A stretch of 64,000 nt of DNA from Tellurirhabdus rosea (lineage in GTDB: Bacteria > Bacteroidota > Bacteroidia > Cytophagales > Spirosomataceae), in NCBI RefSeq assembly GCF_026278345.1, contig NZ_CP111085.1, positions 2,869,501 through 2,933,500 on the forward strand, given 5' to 3'. Shown piece by piece: positions 18,010 to 25,136 of the stretch. The translations under genes were made by a program, and so were the position numbers. The notes beneath the pieces are model-generated. The model was given only the letters and a program-made list of their open reading frames with translations. It was not told the origin of the DNA and did not search any database. Every line of letters starts with the position of its first letter. The stretch's first letter is position 1.

Positions 18010-18491
18010 TATTGAGTTCGTGTAGCCTTTTTTTTTAACTCAGTATCAAAGGCATTTGAACGACTCAACAAAGCTTTTTCGTAAGTAGCCTGCATGTACC
18101 CAGAGGTGGTAAAGGCTTTTGCAAATTGAGCAAAGTTGTTGCTTTGGCTTGCCAACCCAAGACGCTTGTACGGCTGTACATTGGTGATGAACCAACCAAA
18201 GTCCAGGAAGCTTTTTTCTACGGTCTGGTACACACGATAGAATCCGGTATCACCAGGATACGTACTGCCAACCTGTCTTTTGCTTTTGCCGTCCCAATGC
18301 CGCCCGAAGTTGGCCGGATTGACACTTACTTTAATGCCGAAAAAATTCCGGTCATTTCTTGAGCTAAAAGAAGTTGCCCAATTGGTTTCAATGCTGGCAA
18401 TTGCCAGGATAACGGCCGGATTAATCCCGTACCGTTGTCCTGACTTTACAGCCATTGCACCATAGATTTCAGTGAATTGTGCTGCGTTCAT
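18009..18491 (-). CDS. Peptidoglycan hydrolase, glucosaminidase (GH73/FlgJ-like)
   Basis: 160 residues, no signal peptide. The core NPAVILAIASIETNWATS with Glu35 and DRNFFGIKV is the GH73/flagellar-type N-acetylglucosaminidase motif (ESGWG then NLFGIK). GFYRVYQTVEKSFLDFGWFI and YEKALLSRSNAF complete the domain. It cleaves the glycan backbone of peptidoglycan and would serve entry or exit of a virion. A poly-A9 run seven codons before the stop may allow a -1 shift into a membrane-helix extension. Its start lies 3 bases after the stop of the 815-aa gene. Confidence 0.85.
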   Translation of the reverse strand: MNAAQFTEIYGAMAVKSGQRYGINPAVILAIASIETNWATSFSSRNDRNFFGIKVSVNPANFGRHWDGKSKRQVGSTYPGDTGFYRVYQTVEKSFLDFGWFITNVQPYKRLGLASQSNNFAQFAKAFTTSGYMQATYEKALLSRSNAFDTELKKKATRTQ

Positions 18492-18494
18492 AGT

Positions 18495-20942
18495 TTATGC
18501 CTGATAGTCTGCTGGTACTGCCATTCCGCCCGGTACATTCTCCCGAAGGTCGCCGCGCCAAATCCGAGCGGTTCCGGCCAAATCCGTAAAGGCACAATAG
18601 ATGTCTTTCGGCTCCACGTTCTGCATGTTGTCCGGAAGCTGGAAGCGAACAAGCGAAGCGCGACGGCCCTTCACATCGATCACGTAAGCGGAACTGTTGG
18701 CCACGCCGGTATTAGCGAACAGACGCACTTTCGTTGTCTGGTTCATACCCTGAACCGGGAACGCCGCGTAAACTGCCAGGCACTTTTTACCGTTGGCCGC
18801 GGTGTACAGCTTCCCGAATACCAGCGGCTTTTGATGGAAATGTTCGCCGTCTACCTTGTTCTGCGAGATGTACGGATGCTTGAAGAACACCCACTTTCCA
18901 TCTGCATCAACCGCGTCTTTCACCAGTGATACCCGGTGAGCTGCCTTTGTGATGTATTCGAATACCGCATCTGCAGGCATGTCTTCATCAGGCTCCTGGT
19001 ACTTCACGCCTGGTGCCGTTCGACGTGCGGCCGGTGGCGCCCAATGCACATAGTATTTTGCCAGGAACATGGAGCCGACTGCATGAAAGTCCACCAGCCA
19101 TTCCGGAAGCGGCCGGTTATTCTGGTTCATGAGCGGATGCGGAATGTTGGCAATGTAAGCCATGCTTTCCGCCGTATGTCGAGTATAGGCCGCGGCCTGA
19201 ATACCTACCGAATCAGCCGCCCGGCTAGTAGTGCTTACCGGATACGCCCCGCCGTTTAGATTCCACAGAACGCCGAACAGCTTACCGAAATGTCCGTAGT
19301 ATTCATGTGCTGCATGCTGACATTCCAGAGCCTCAATGTTGTACGTCCGGCCTCCTGCAGTAAAGTTGTGGGCAACCTCATTCCATTTCGGCTGTCCACC
19401 CTCCGTTTGCACCCGTCCCTGTGCGTCGAGCTGAAAGAAATCCCGTTCCCAAATCCCCTTGATGTACGAGTCAACGGCCATACCGCCTTCACATGCTTTC
19501 AGGGTATCCATGAAAACGGAATTGTCGTATGCTCCAGGACGTGCGTAAAATGCCGGTTTGCCCTCTCCATCCGGAGCGGAGTTTGCCGAAAATCCAGACT
19601 GGAAGGTTGCAACCCCGTAGGGAACAAACACAATCTTTCCGGCCGCTTCCGCTCCAAAATGTGAGTTTACCCGTTCCAGCATTCCGGCCTGAACACCTGC
19701 AAACATCTTCAGGTTTTCGATAAAGTAATTACCGCTGGTACCAGGTGAAGGACCGGACTGCTCCACGTTAATGATGAAGTATTTGGCCTGACCGATGTAC
19801 GGATCTGTCAGCCATTGCCCGAACAGACTACGGCCAATTTCTTTTGCGGTTTCGATGCTTGCAGGCAACGGACCCCAACCGGCCCCAACTGCAGCAACAA
19901 CTTCTACCGGAATCGGCCGGCCGGCAAAGCCGTTAGTACCGGCAAACCGCGCCGCATCAGCTCGTAGTTCAATCGGAAGGCCGGTATTCATTGCAACCGC
20001 CGCCGCGTGTTCGTATACCTGAGTATCAGCAAAAAAATGCTTTCTGTCAGGCGTCAGACGATCATAGTTATTTTGCGCCCGTGAGATAATAGAACGGGAT
20101 GCTGTAACATCCCAACCCGGATTAGTGTAAATCGGGTTTGTCATTAACAGCTTGCGACCTCCCAAATTGAACGCCGGTATCCGCTTGATCAGAGCCGCGG
20201 CCGTTGCTGCCTGAAGTTGGTAGGTGTATTCGTTGTCTGCCTGGTTCGGATACATCCGGAGCGGTGCGGCCGGAAGGTTCGGAGCCGTTGTAATTGTAAA
20301 TTGTACGCCCCGATAATCCTCACCAGCAAGCGAAGAATCAGAGCCGCCTTCCGGGTTCGGTGTAGAATCCGTTCCAGTACTGCCGGAAGGAGTCGTTAGC
20401 GTTGCCGGTTTCGGCCCGTTAGTATCACCTGAAGGTGTAAGTACATTGGTACGGAAAACGTTGTTCTTAGCCGATGCCCGCCGCGTTTCGAGCACAAGCG
20501 TTGCCCCAACCGGAATACCGCCAACACCAGGCGTTGCCGGATTCAGGCGAGCGTAACGGTTCCAAATGCCAATCGGGTATTCGTTTTGCGTACCTGTCCA
20601 AGTGCCAAACGTGTAGCCGCTTACTGTCGGTTGAGCTGAAGCGCCGTCGAGAATCAACCGGAACTCCAAATCGTCGGCCGTCGTGTTGAACCAGATGCTT
20701 GCCTCATTGGTGCTGTCGAGATAGCTAAACGCTACATCTGACAGATACGAGGGCTTATTGGTCGAGACAAAAACGCCCGTACTCGTGCCAGTTGAACCCG
20801 TTCCGGAACTGTTGCCGGTTGTACCTGTGGAAGTCCGGCCGGTCGTTGGAGTAATCGGCTTTTTGCGGGTGTAGATGTACAGCAGGATAAACGCTATTAC
20901 AGCGATAATCAGCGTTCTGCTGTTAAGTTTTAAGGCTTTCAT
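18495..20942 (-). CDS. Large membrane-anchored late protein, 815 aa
   Basis: Start taken at the ATG 20942, directly after the upstream stop; a longer frame exists but would overlap that gene. One N-terminal membrane helix (TLIIAVIAFILLYIYTRKK), then a Gly/Ser/Thr linker (about 32-56). A beta-domain at 57-185 matches the 177-aa neighbour. A second linker precedes a large globular part (about 230-815) with PIPVEVVAAVGAGWG, KYFIINVEQSGPSPGTSGNYFIENLKMF, HAAHEYYGHFGKLFGVLWNLNGG and a C-terminal beta-sandwich. The large part looks like an enzyme or receptor-binding domain, perhaps a TIM barrel, but I recognise no family. Candidate main surface/adsorption protein. Confidence 0.7.
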   Translation of the reverse strand: MKALKLNSRTLIIAVIAFILLYIYTRKKPITPTTGRTSTGTTGNSSGTGSTGTSTGVFVSTNKPSYLSDVAFSYLDSTNEASIWFNTTADDLEFRLILDGASAQPTVSGYTFGTWTGTQNEYPIGIWNRYARLNPATPGVGGIPVGATLVLETRRASAKNNVFRTNVLTPSGDTNGPKPATLTTPSGSTGTDSTPNPEGGSDSSLAGEDYRGVQFTITTAPNLPAAPLRMYPNQADNEYTYQLQAATAAALIKRIPAFNLGGRKLLMTNPIYTNPGWDVTASRSIISRAQNNYDRLTPDRKHFFADTQVYEHAAAVAMNTGLPIELRADAARFAGTNGFAGRPIPVEVVAAVGAGWGPLPASIETAKEIGRSLFGQWLTDPYIGQAKYFIINVEQSGPSPGTSGNYFIENLKMFAGVQAGMLERVNSHFGAEAAGKIVFVPYGVATFQSGFSANSAPDGEGKPAFYARPGAYDNSVFMDTLKACEGGMAVDSYIKGIWERDFFQLDAQGRVQTEGGQPKWNEVAHNFTAGGRTYNIEALECQHAAHEYYGHFGKLFGVLWNLNGGAYPVSTTSRAADSVGIQAAAYTRHTAESMAYIANIPHPLMNQNNRPLPEWLVDFHAVGSMFLAKYYVHWAPPAARRTAPGVKYQEPDEDMPADAVFEYITKAAHRVSLVKDAVDADGKWVFFKHPYISQNKVDGEHFHQKPLVFGKLYTAANGKKCLAVYAAFPVQGMNQTTKVRLFANTGVANSSAYVIDVKGRRASLVRFQLPDNMQNVEPKDIYCAFTDLAGTARIWRGDLRENVPGGMAVPADYQA

Positions 20943-20944
20943 TT

Positions 20945-21478
20945 TCAAAGTATTTGTTGTTGGTTTACTGATTCGGAAGGAGTGCGGCAAGTCATTTTGA
21001 AAGCATTATCGGTGCTTTGTCCGGCCTGCTGAATGTGTAGCTCATATTCGGTGTCCGGATAAATGCCGCCGCCGTTCAGTTCAGAGCGACGGAAGAAAAC
21101 AGAGTAGTTGTACAAGTCGAAATAAGCGTTTGAGGCATTAACCCAAACCGCCAACGGTAGGCCGTTTCGCCGTTCGTCGCCTTCCGGCACCAGAGCAACC
21201 ATGTATACCATAACCGGCACATTGGAATACAGCAAAATGAACGCCTCTTTCGAGCTGCGGGTGAAGGTCAGACCAACCCGTTTCAGCCAGTCAGGTTTTA
21301 CGGTTGTCAGGTTTAGCCAGGGATAATTATAGCTGCCTGTCTGATTCCCCTGCTGAACTACCTGCTGAGCAGTCTGAATAAAGGTCTGCTGAGCTGCAGC
21401 CATTTTCTTTTTCTTCTGCTTTTGATACAGCAGAAAACCGCCAATACCGGCCGCAAGAAGTGATATTTGTTTCTTCAT
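20945..21478 (-). CDS. Membrane-anchored late protein, 177 aa, paralogous domain
   Basis: N-terminal hydrophobic helix (ISLLAAGIGGFLLY) followed by QKQKKKK, a Gln-rich stretch (about 28-48), then a beta-domain at 57-170. That domain matches residues 57-185 of the following 815-aa protein: KPDWLKRVGLTF against KPSYLSDVAFSY, SSKEAFILL against STNEASIWF, and NAFKMTCRTPS against NVFRTNVLTPS. It looks fibronectin-III-like. The start overlaps the previous stop (ATGA). The two products probably occupy similar places in one structure. Confidence 0.7.
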   Translation of the reverse strand: MKKQISLLAAGIGGFLLYQKQKKKKMAAAQQTFIQTAQQVVQQGNQTGSYNYPWLNLTTVKPDWLKRVGLTFTRSSKEAFILLYSNVPVMVYMVALVPEGDERRNGLPLAVWVNASNAYFDLYNYSVFFRRSELNGGGIYPDTEYELHIQQAGQSTDNAFKMTCRTPSESVNQQQIL

Positions 21479-21840
21479 TCTGTGCGTACAAAGTTTGCTT
21501 CAGCAATGAGCCGAACGGGTTTGTTTTGTGAGCCATCCGGCCGTACTGTCAGTTCGTCTAAGACTACGTAAACGGTTCCGGCAATCTTGCGCCAACCGAC
21601 TGCAAGCCCAAGTACGGTGGCCGGTTTTGCGAGGTATTCGACCTGAAGATTTGCGTTGTTGTAAATCAGTAGTTGCGGCCGATCTGCAGGCAGGCGGTTT
21701 ACGATTACCCACTTTCCGGAAATGTCAGGCAGTCCAGGAAGTGAGTAATTGTTGTTGGATTCGGACGGAGCGGCTTTTGCTTTGCTTGCCAGTACCAACG
21801 CCAAAAGAGACGCCCCGCCGATTAAGATTTCTTTCTTCAT
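21475..21840 (-). CDS. Membrane-anchored late protein, 121 aa, SH3-like paralogue
   Basis: An N-terminal hydrophobic segment (ILIGGASLLALVLASKAKA) could be a signal peptide or an anchor. The body (about 33-121) matches the end of the preceding 250-aa protein: PGLPDISGK against PDLPYIVGR, GWRKIAGTVYVVL against GWLKRDGKVYIYF, and IAEANFVRT against LVDANFVRF. The pattern suggests a small SH3-like barrel. Start and stop overlap both neighbours (ATGA), showing tight translational coupling. Confidence 0.68.
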   Translation of the reverse strand: MKKEILIGGASLLALVLASKAKAAPSESNNNYSLPGLPDISGKWVIVNRLPADRPQLLIYNNANLQVEYLAKPATVLGLAVGWRKIAGTVYVVLDELTVRPDGSQNKPVRLIAEANFVRTE

Positions 21841-22589
21841 TTGAAGCGGACAAAGTTTGCATCTACGAGTTGGGTTGTTGCTGTCCAGGTCGGATTATAC
21901 CAGGGTACACGAGGCCGGAAATAAATGTATACCTTACCGTCTCTCTTCAGCCAACCCGTAGCCGTTCCCAACTCCTCATTTGCTGCATACGTGTGCGATT
22001 TTCCGGCCGTGTCTTTCACGGTTACTGTCCGGTTCGGATTCACCAGCAGTATACGGCCAACGATGTAAGGAAGGTCCGGATAGTTCGGGTCACGAGTCGG
22101 TGTTGTTCCAGTACTGCCGCCCGTGGTGGTGCCGCCACTGGTCCCGCCTGAGCTACTTCCGGATGCCGCCCGAACGGCCGCAAAGAAGCGTTGAAGCTCT
22201 TCCGGATTCAGCCATTTTTCGAGGTCGGTTGACAGTTCGGATTTATACAGCGTCAGGTAAGCCTGTCGGACTTTCGGCCAATCCTTGATCTGACTACCAA
22301 GCTGGATTATCAGTTCTTCGTCTTCTGTAGTGCCGAAAACGCCCGTATGAGCCGCGTTGTAAATCTGAATCGCCAACTGCGTAGAATTATCATTGTTGGC
22401 ATTATTCAGAATGTTGTCCGCGTTGTAATTTTTGAGGCCATTTTTCAGCACGAAATAGCCCGAAATAATGAGGATAACGAGCGGGAAATTAATGTTCACT
22501 CCGCCGCTTTCACTCGTTTCTGATTCGGTCTTTTTCTCCTTTCGGTTGCTCAGGAAAAAGCCAAGAACTAATAATACCAGGTTCCACAT
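21837..22589 (-). CDS. Late protein with two membrane segments, 250 aa
   Basis: Two hydrophobic helices (WNLVLLVLGFFLS and FPLVILIISGYFVLKNGL) with an acidic/basic loop between. A helical domain follows (NSTQLAIQIYNAAHTGVFGTTEDEELIIQLG to WLNPEELQRFFAAVRAAS), then a Gly/Ser/Thr linker, then the SH3-like domain shared with the 121-aa product. The helical part resembles lytic-transglycosylase-neighbour domains only vaguely; no call. It could be a membrane-bound assembly or vertex protein. Confidence 0.65.
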   Translation of the reverse strand: MWNLVLLVLGFFLSNRKEKKTESETSESGGVNINFPLVILIISGYFVLKNGLKNYNADNILNNANNDNSTQLAIQIYNAAHTGVFGTTEDEELIIQLGSQIKDWPKVRQAYLTLYKSELSTDLEKWLNPEELQRFFAAVRAASGSSSGGTSGGTTTGGSTGTTPTRDPNYPDLPYIVGRILLVNPNRTVTVKDTAGKSHTYAANEELGTATGWLKRDGKVYIYFRPRVPWYNPTWTATTQLVDANFVRFK

Positions 22590-22590
22590 T

Positions 22591-22890
22591 TTACTTTAGA
22601 ATTGATTTAACCTTTGAGAGAATTTCCGGCAAATCGAACATTGAAAACTTGCCGCCTTTCATGGTTTCGGCCATTTTCTTTAGTTCCTCCTGGACTGATT
22701 TGTTTGCCAGTTTTCGAGCCAATGCCGGTTCGTCCTGAATTATGCCAGTGAGCAGGCTTACAAGTTGCGTAGTTGCTTCAACGCCAACTACCTGCATTCC
22801 AGTCATTACAAATTTGGTGAGTGCGTTTTCGAGTACTACTTCAGGCGACTCGATTACAGTAACTTCCATTCGGTTCGTGGTCTTTTTCAT
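22591..22890 (-). CDS. Small soluble late protein, 99 aa
   Basis: A mostly helical 99-residue protein without a membrane segment. Phrases: VIESPEVVLENALTKFVMTGMQVVG, SLLTGIIQDEPALARKLANKSVQEELKKMAETM and KFSMFDLPEILSKVKSILK. No family recognised. It lies between the 165-aa soluble protein and the two-helix membrane protein, with 1- and 6-base gaps, so it belongs to the same operon. A scaffold or internal protein is possible. Confidence 0.6.
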   Translation of the reverse strand: MKKTTNRMEVTVIESPEVVLENALTKFVMTGMQVVGVEATTQLVSLLTGIIQDEPALARKLANKSVQEELKKMAETMKGGKFSMFDLPEILSKVKSILK

Positions 22891-22896
22891 GGTTTA

Positions 22897-23394
22897 TTAT
22901 TTAGCAGTGTTTAACAGTTCTCTTACTCCTTTCATCATTCCCGGCGCCTTCATTAATACGGTTTCTACTTTCTCTAGCGCCGACTCATCGTTTTCCGGAT
23001 CATCGTCCGTTAGCTTTTTCAGGGCTTCAGCAAGAGTGTCCAGGCGCTTATTAATGTCCTTTATTTCCTGCCTCATTTCAAACTCAAATCTTGCCCGTTC
23101 GTACCCTTCATTGTAGGCTTTTGAGCGTTCTTCGTCAAGGTTCATTTTGGGAGTTGCCGGTTGATTTGCTTTACTGATTCTAAATTCGTTCTCTGCAGCG
23201 CCTACGTCTGACCGTTCGCCCTTTCGAACACTTAACGAGTATGTGCCTGGTTCCAATAGAGCAAGTACTTTTTCCAGATAAGCCCGGCTTTCCTCAATAT
23301 CGTTTCCGATGTATTCAGAAACCTTTTTGCTATTCTTGGTCAGTCTCCAAAATGACTTTTGTTCAAGGTCAAAGAAGTCGAGTGCTTTTTCCAT
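22897..23394 (-). CDS. Soluble coiled-coil late protein, 165 aa
   Basis: Start chosen at the ATG 23394; the codons upstream run into a terminator hairpin. The first half (ALDFFDLEQKSFWRLTKNSKKVSEYIGND) looks globular. LAL-LEPGTYSLSVRKGERSD is a beta hairpin. Residues about 95-140 form a charged coiled coil (YERARFEFEMRQEIKDINKRLDTLAEALKKL). The C-terminus VLMKAPGMMKGVRELLNTAK is helical. No family recognised. It is the first gene after the internal terminator, which makes it the head of the second half of the late block. Confidence 0.62.
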   Translation of the reverse strand: MEKALDFFDLEQKSFWRLTKNSKKVSEYIGNDIEESRAYLEKVLALLEPGTYSLSVRKGERSDVGAAENEFRISKANQPATPKMNLDEERSKAYNEGYERARFEFEMRQEIKDINKRLDTLAEALKKLTDDDPENDESALEKVETVLMKAPGMMKGVRELLNTAK

Positions 23395-23407
23395 TTTAAC
23401 GGGTATC

Positions 23408-23441
23408 AAAAAAGCCCCGGTGCTGTCCGGCCGGGGCTTTT
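23408..23441. terminator. Internal terminator between the 58-aa and 165-aa genes
   Basis: GCCCCGG (23414-23420) pairs with CCGGGGC (23431-23437), with A and T tracts outside. Read on the minus strand it ends the transcript of the 183-aa and 58-aa genes, either fully or partly. Confidence 0.82.
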
Positions 23442-23442
23442 G

Positions 23443-23619
23443 TTATCGTTTCGATTTCAGCTTTTTTACGTCAGCCATGACTTTCTTTTTTGCCGCTTTG
23501 TCTTTGTCGAGCTGCGCATTGAATTTGTCAACCTCCCGGCAATCTGCGTAGTAGTTATCCCACGTTTGTTTTGAGGCTGAAGCTTTGGGCGTTTTCTTGT
23601 ATTTCTTGTATTTAGCCAT
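23443..23619 (-). CDS. Very basic 58-aa protein (DNA-condensing candidate)
   Basis: Starts MAKYKKYKKTPKAS and ends VKKLKSKR. Nineteen of 58 residues are Lys or Arg, with aromatic residues WDNYY in the middle and a single Cys. No membrane segment. It lies directly behind the 183-aa gene and in front of the terminator. Size, charge and place recall the small basic DNA-packaging proteins of ssDNA phages (for instance protein J of phiX174). That role is inferred from composition alone. Confidence 0.62.
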   Translation of the reverse strand: MAKYKKYKKTPKASASKQTWDNYYADCREVDKFNAQLDKDKAAKKKVMADVKKLKSKR

Positions 23620-23646
23620 TTTGGTAAAAAGATAAGATTTGTATTT

Positions 23647-23690
23647 GCCCCGGTCTTACAATTCAGATTAGAAATCCGAAATGCCGGGGC
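23647..23690. other. GC-capped stem-loop behind the 183-aa gene
   Basis: GCCCCGG (23647-23653) pairs with CCGGGGC (23684-23690) around a 30-base loop that has a weak inner stem. It lacks a proper T tract on either side, so an RNA stabilising or processing structure is as likely as a terminator. Confidence 0.5.
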
Positions 23691-23718
23691 TTCCTTTCTG
23701 GTTATACCTGGTTACTGA

Positions 23719-24270
23719 CTATTTCTTTTTCTTTTTCTTGCCGAACCAGCCAAACGGGTCAAAATACAGCAGAACCCCGGCACCAATGGCAATCCACAGG
23801 AGGTTGCTTTCGATGAAGTTCGTTACATCGCTGATGCTGAAATCAGTCAGGCTTTTTGAGCTTGACGAATTGGCCGTAGCTACATCTACGCTGTTGCCGG
23901 TAACCGTTACCGTGTTGGTGTACTCTGCTACCGAATCACCGCGAAGGGAGTAGAACGGAGCGCCGAAATAGTTTTCGGCAAGCGTCGTGTTCGCGTTTTC
24001 GATAGTCACAGTCCGGTAGGTTTCAGACGTGGCTGTATACTCAGGAGCCGCCCGGTTGTCCAGGGCGCTCAGGTTAACCCGGCTGTCCAGAACGGCGAGG
24101 CCCATCGAGATCATCGAAATGATGTAGTCGCGGGAAATGAACTTGAACAGGTTCCCGTCAGCAGGAGCCATTGCAAGGAACTGTTGGCCGTCTGCGTCGC
24201 CCAGGAAGACGTTTTTTTGAGTTGTACCGAGGGTAATTGTACCGACGTTGTACAGAATCCGTTTTGCCAT
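23719..24270 (-). CDS. C-terminally anchored late protein, 183 aa (major structural candidate)
   Basis: Residues 1-140 are beta-rich and Asn/Thr/Ser-rich (ILYNVGTITLGTTQKNVFLGD, YRTVTIENANTTLAENYFGAPFYSLRGD). A Ser-rich hinge follows. A single membrane helix (LLWIAIGAGVLLYF) is followed by DPFGWFGKKKKKK. A soluble head with a C-terminal helix and poly-Lys tail inverts the layout of the other late proteins and resembles coat proteins whose basic tail faces DNA. The gene is flanked by its own untranslated gaps (36 and 100 bases) and followed by structured RNA, as expected for a highly expressed gene. Role inferred. Confidence 0.68.
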   Translation of the reverse strand: MAKRILYNVGTITLGTTQKNVFLGDADGQQFLAMAPADGNLFKFISRDYIISMISMGLAVLDSRVNLSALDNRAAPEYTATSETYRTVTIENANTTLAENYFGAPFYSLRGDSVAEYTNTVTVTGNSVDVATANSSSSKSLTDFSISDVTNFIESNLLWIAIGAGVLLYFDPFGWFGKKKKKK

Positions 24271-24306
24271 TTTTGGAATGAAAAATTACTGTTGTTTACT
24301 GTTTGA

Positions 24307-24663
24307 CTACTTTAAAATGAGGTAGGCCGCTACACCTGCACCAATGAGCAAAAGCGTGTTGTTGTCGAACATTCCGCCGCCGTTGCCGCCTGTTCCGCCT
24401 GTGCCGGTGTCCACAGGAGCCGGTGCCTGCTGCGTTTGCGGAACTCCCCTAACGCCGCCGATCACACCCGCAGCGGTTGTGATAAGCCCGCCGATCAGTC
24501 CGGCCCACTGGTACGCTGTTCCTCCGCTCTTAGGTACGCCCGTTCCGGTTATTCCAGTGTTACCATTGGCCGCAGCCACTACCTGATTTACTCCCTGTGG
24601 GATGTTATATTTCTGCCACAGAGGAATTTGAATGTTGGGTGAAACTTGAAGAATGTCAGCCAT
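24307..24663 (-). CDS. Gly-rich late protein with C-terminal membrane helix, 118 aa
   Basis: The N-terminal part (LQVSPNIQIPLWQKYNIPQGVNQVVAAANGN) is followed by a hydrophobic Gly/Ala helix (WAGLIGGLITTAAGVIGGVRG), a Gly/Thr/Pro linker, and the C-terminal helix LLLIGAGVAAYLILK that ends in Lys. The IGAGV helix start is shared with the 183-aa protein. No family recognised. It overlaps the upstream stop by one base (TAATG). Possibly a minor coat or membrane-lining protein. Confidence 0.66.
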   Translation of the reverse strand: MADILQVSPNIQIPLWQKYNIPQGVNQVVAAANGNTGITGTGVPKSGGTAYQWAGLIGGLITTAAGVIGGVRGVPQTQQAPAPVDTGTGGTGGNGGGMFDNNTLLLIGAGVAAYLILK

Positions 24664-25136
24664 TAGAAAATTTTAGGAATTGTGAGAAAATAACTGTCTG
24701 CTACACGAATACTGAAACCTTCAGCGCCCACACTTCCAGCATATTTAATCCCTATTCGTTTCGCCTGGACTCCCGTAATCAGGTCAGGAATTGCAAACGC
24801 TAAATCCGCTAAACTGGCTGTTACTGTTACATCAACCGTTGCATTTTGATACGGGGGAACTCTTGCAGCTCCCTGGAAAAACGCCCGGCCAAAACGCGAA
24901 CCTGATTCAGTATTAAAGTCCAGGTCTACGAGCGTAATTGTAAGCGGGCTTTGTGTTCTGTTCAGAAGGACAATTGGCTGTATAAATGTCAATTGTCCGC
25001 CCGAAATTTTAAACCCTTTCGGTAAGCCCATCGAAATATCTAACCGTGTTGCCGCCCGTACTCTTGAAACAACCCAATAGCCCAACGAAAGCAGGATGCC
25101 GATAACCGCGCCGTATTTCAAATTCTTAGTTTCCAT
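24663..25136 (-). CDS. Membrane-anchored LEA14/immunoglobulin-like late protein, 157 aa
   Basis: N-terminal membrane helix (YGAVIGILLSLGYWVVSRVR), then one beta-sandwich: LDISMGLPKGFKISGGQLTFIQPIVLLNRTQSPLTITLVDLDF and VPPYQNATVDVTVTASLADLAF. The order 'small amphipathic strand, NRTxxPLTIT, NATVDVTVT' is that of LEA14-like (WHy) domains, which stabilise or bridge membranes in bacteria and archaea. The fold call is from pattern only. Its start overlaps the 203-aa gene by 11 bases. Confidence 0.66.
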   Translation of the reverse strand: METKNLKYGAVIGILLSLGYWVVSRVRAATRLDISMGLPKGFKISGGQLTFIQPIVLLNRTQSPLTITLVDLDFNTESGSRFGRAFFQGAARVPPYQNATVDVTVTASLADLAFAIPDLITGVQAKRIGIKYAGSVGAEGFSIRVADSYFLTIPKIF

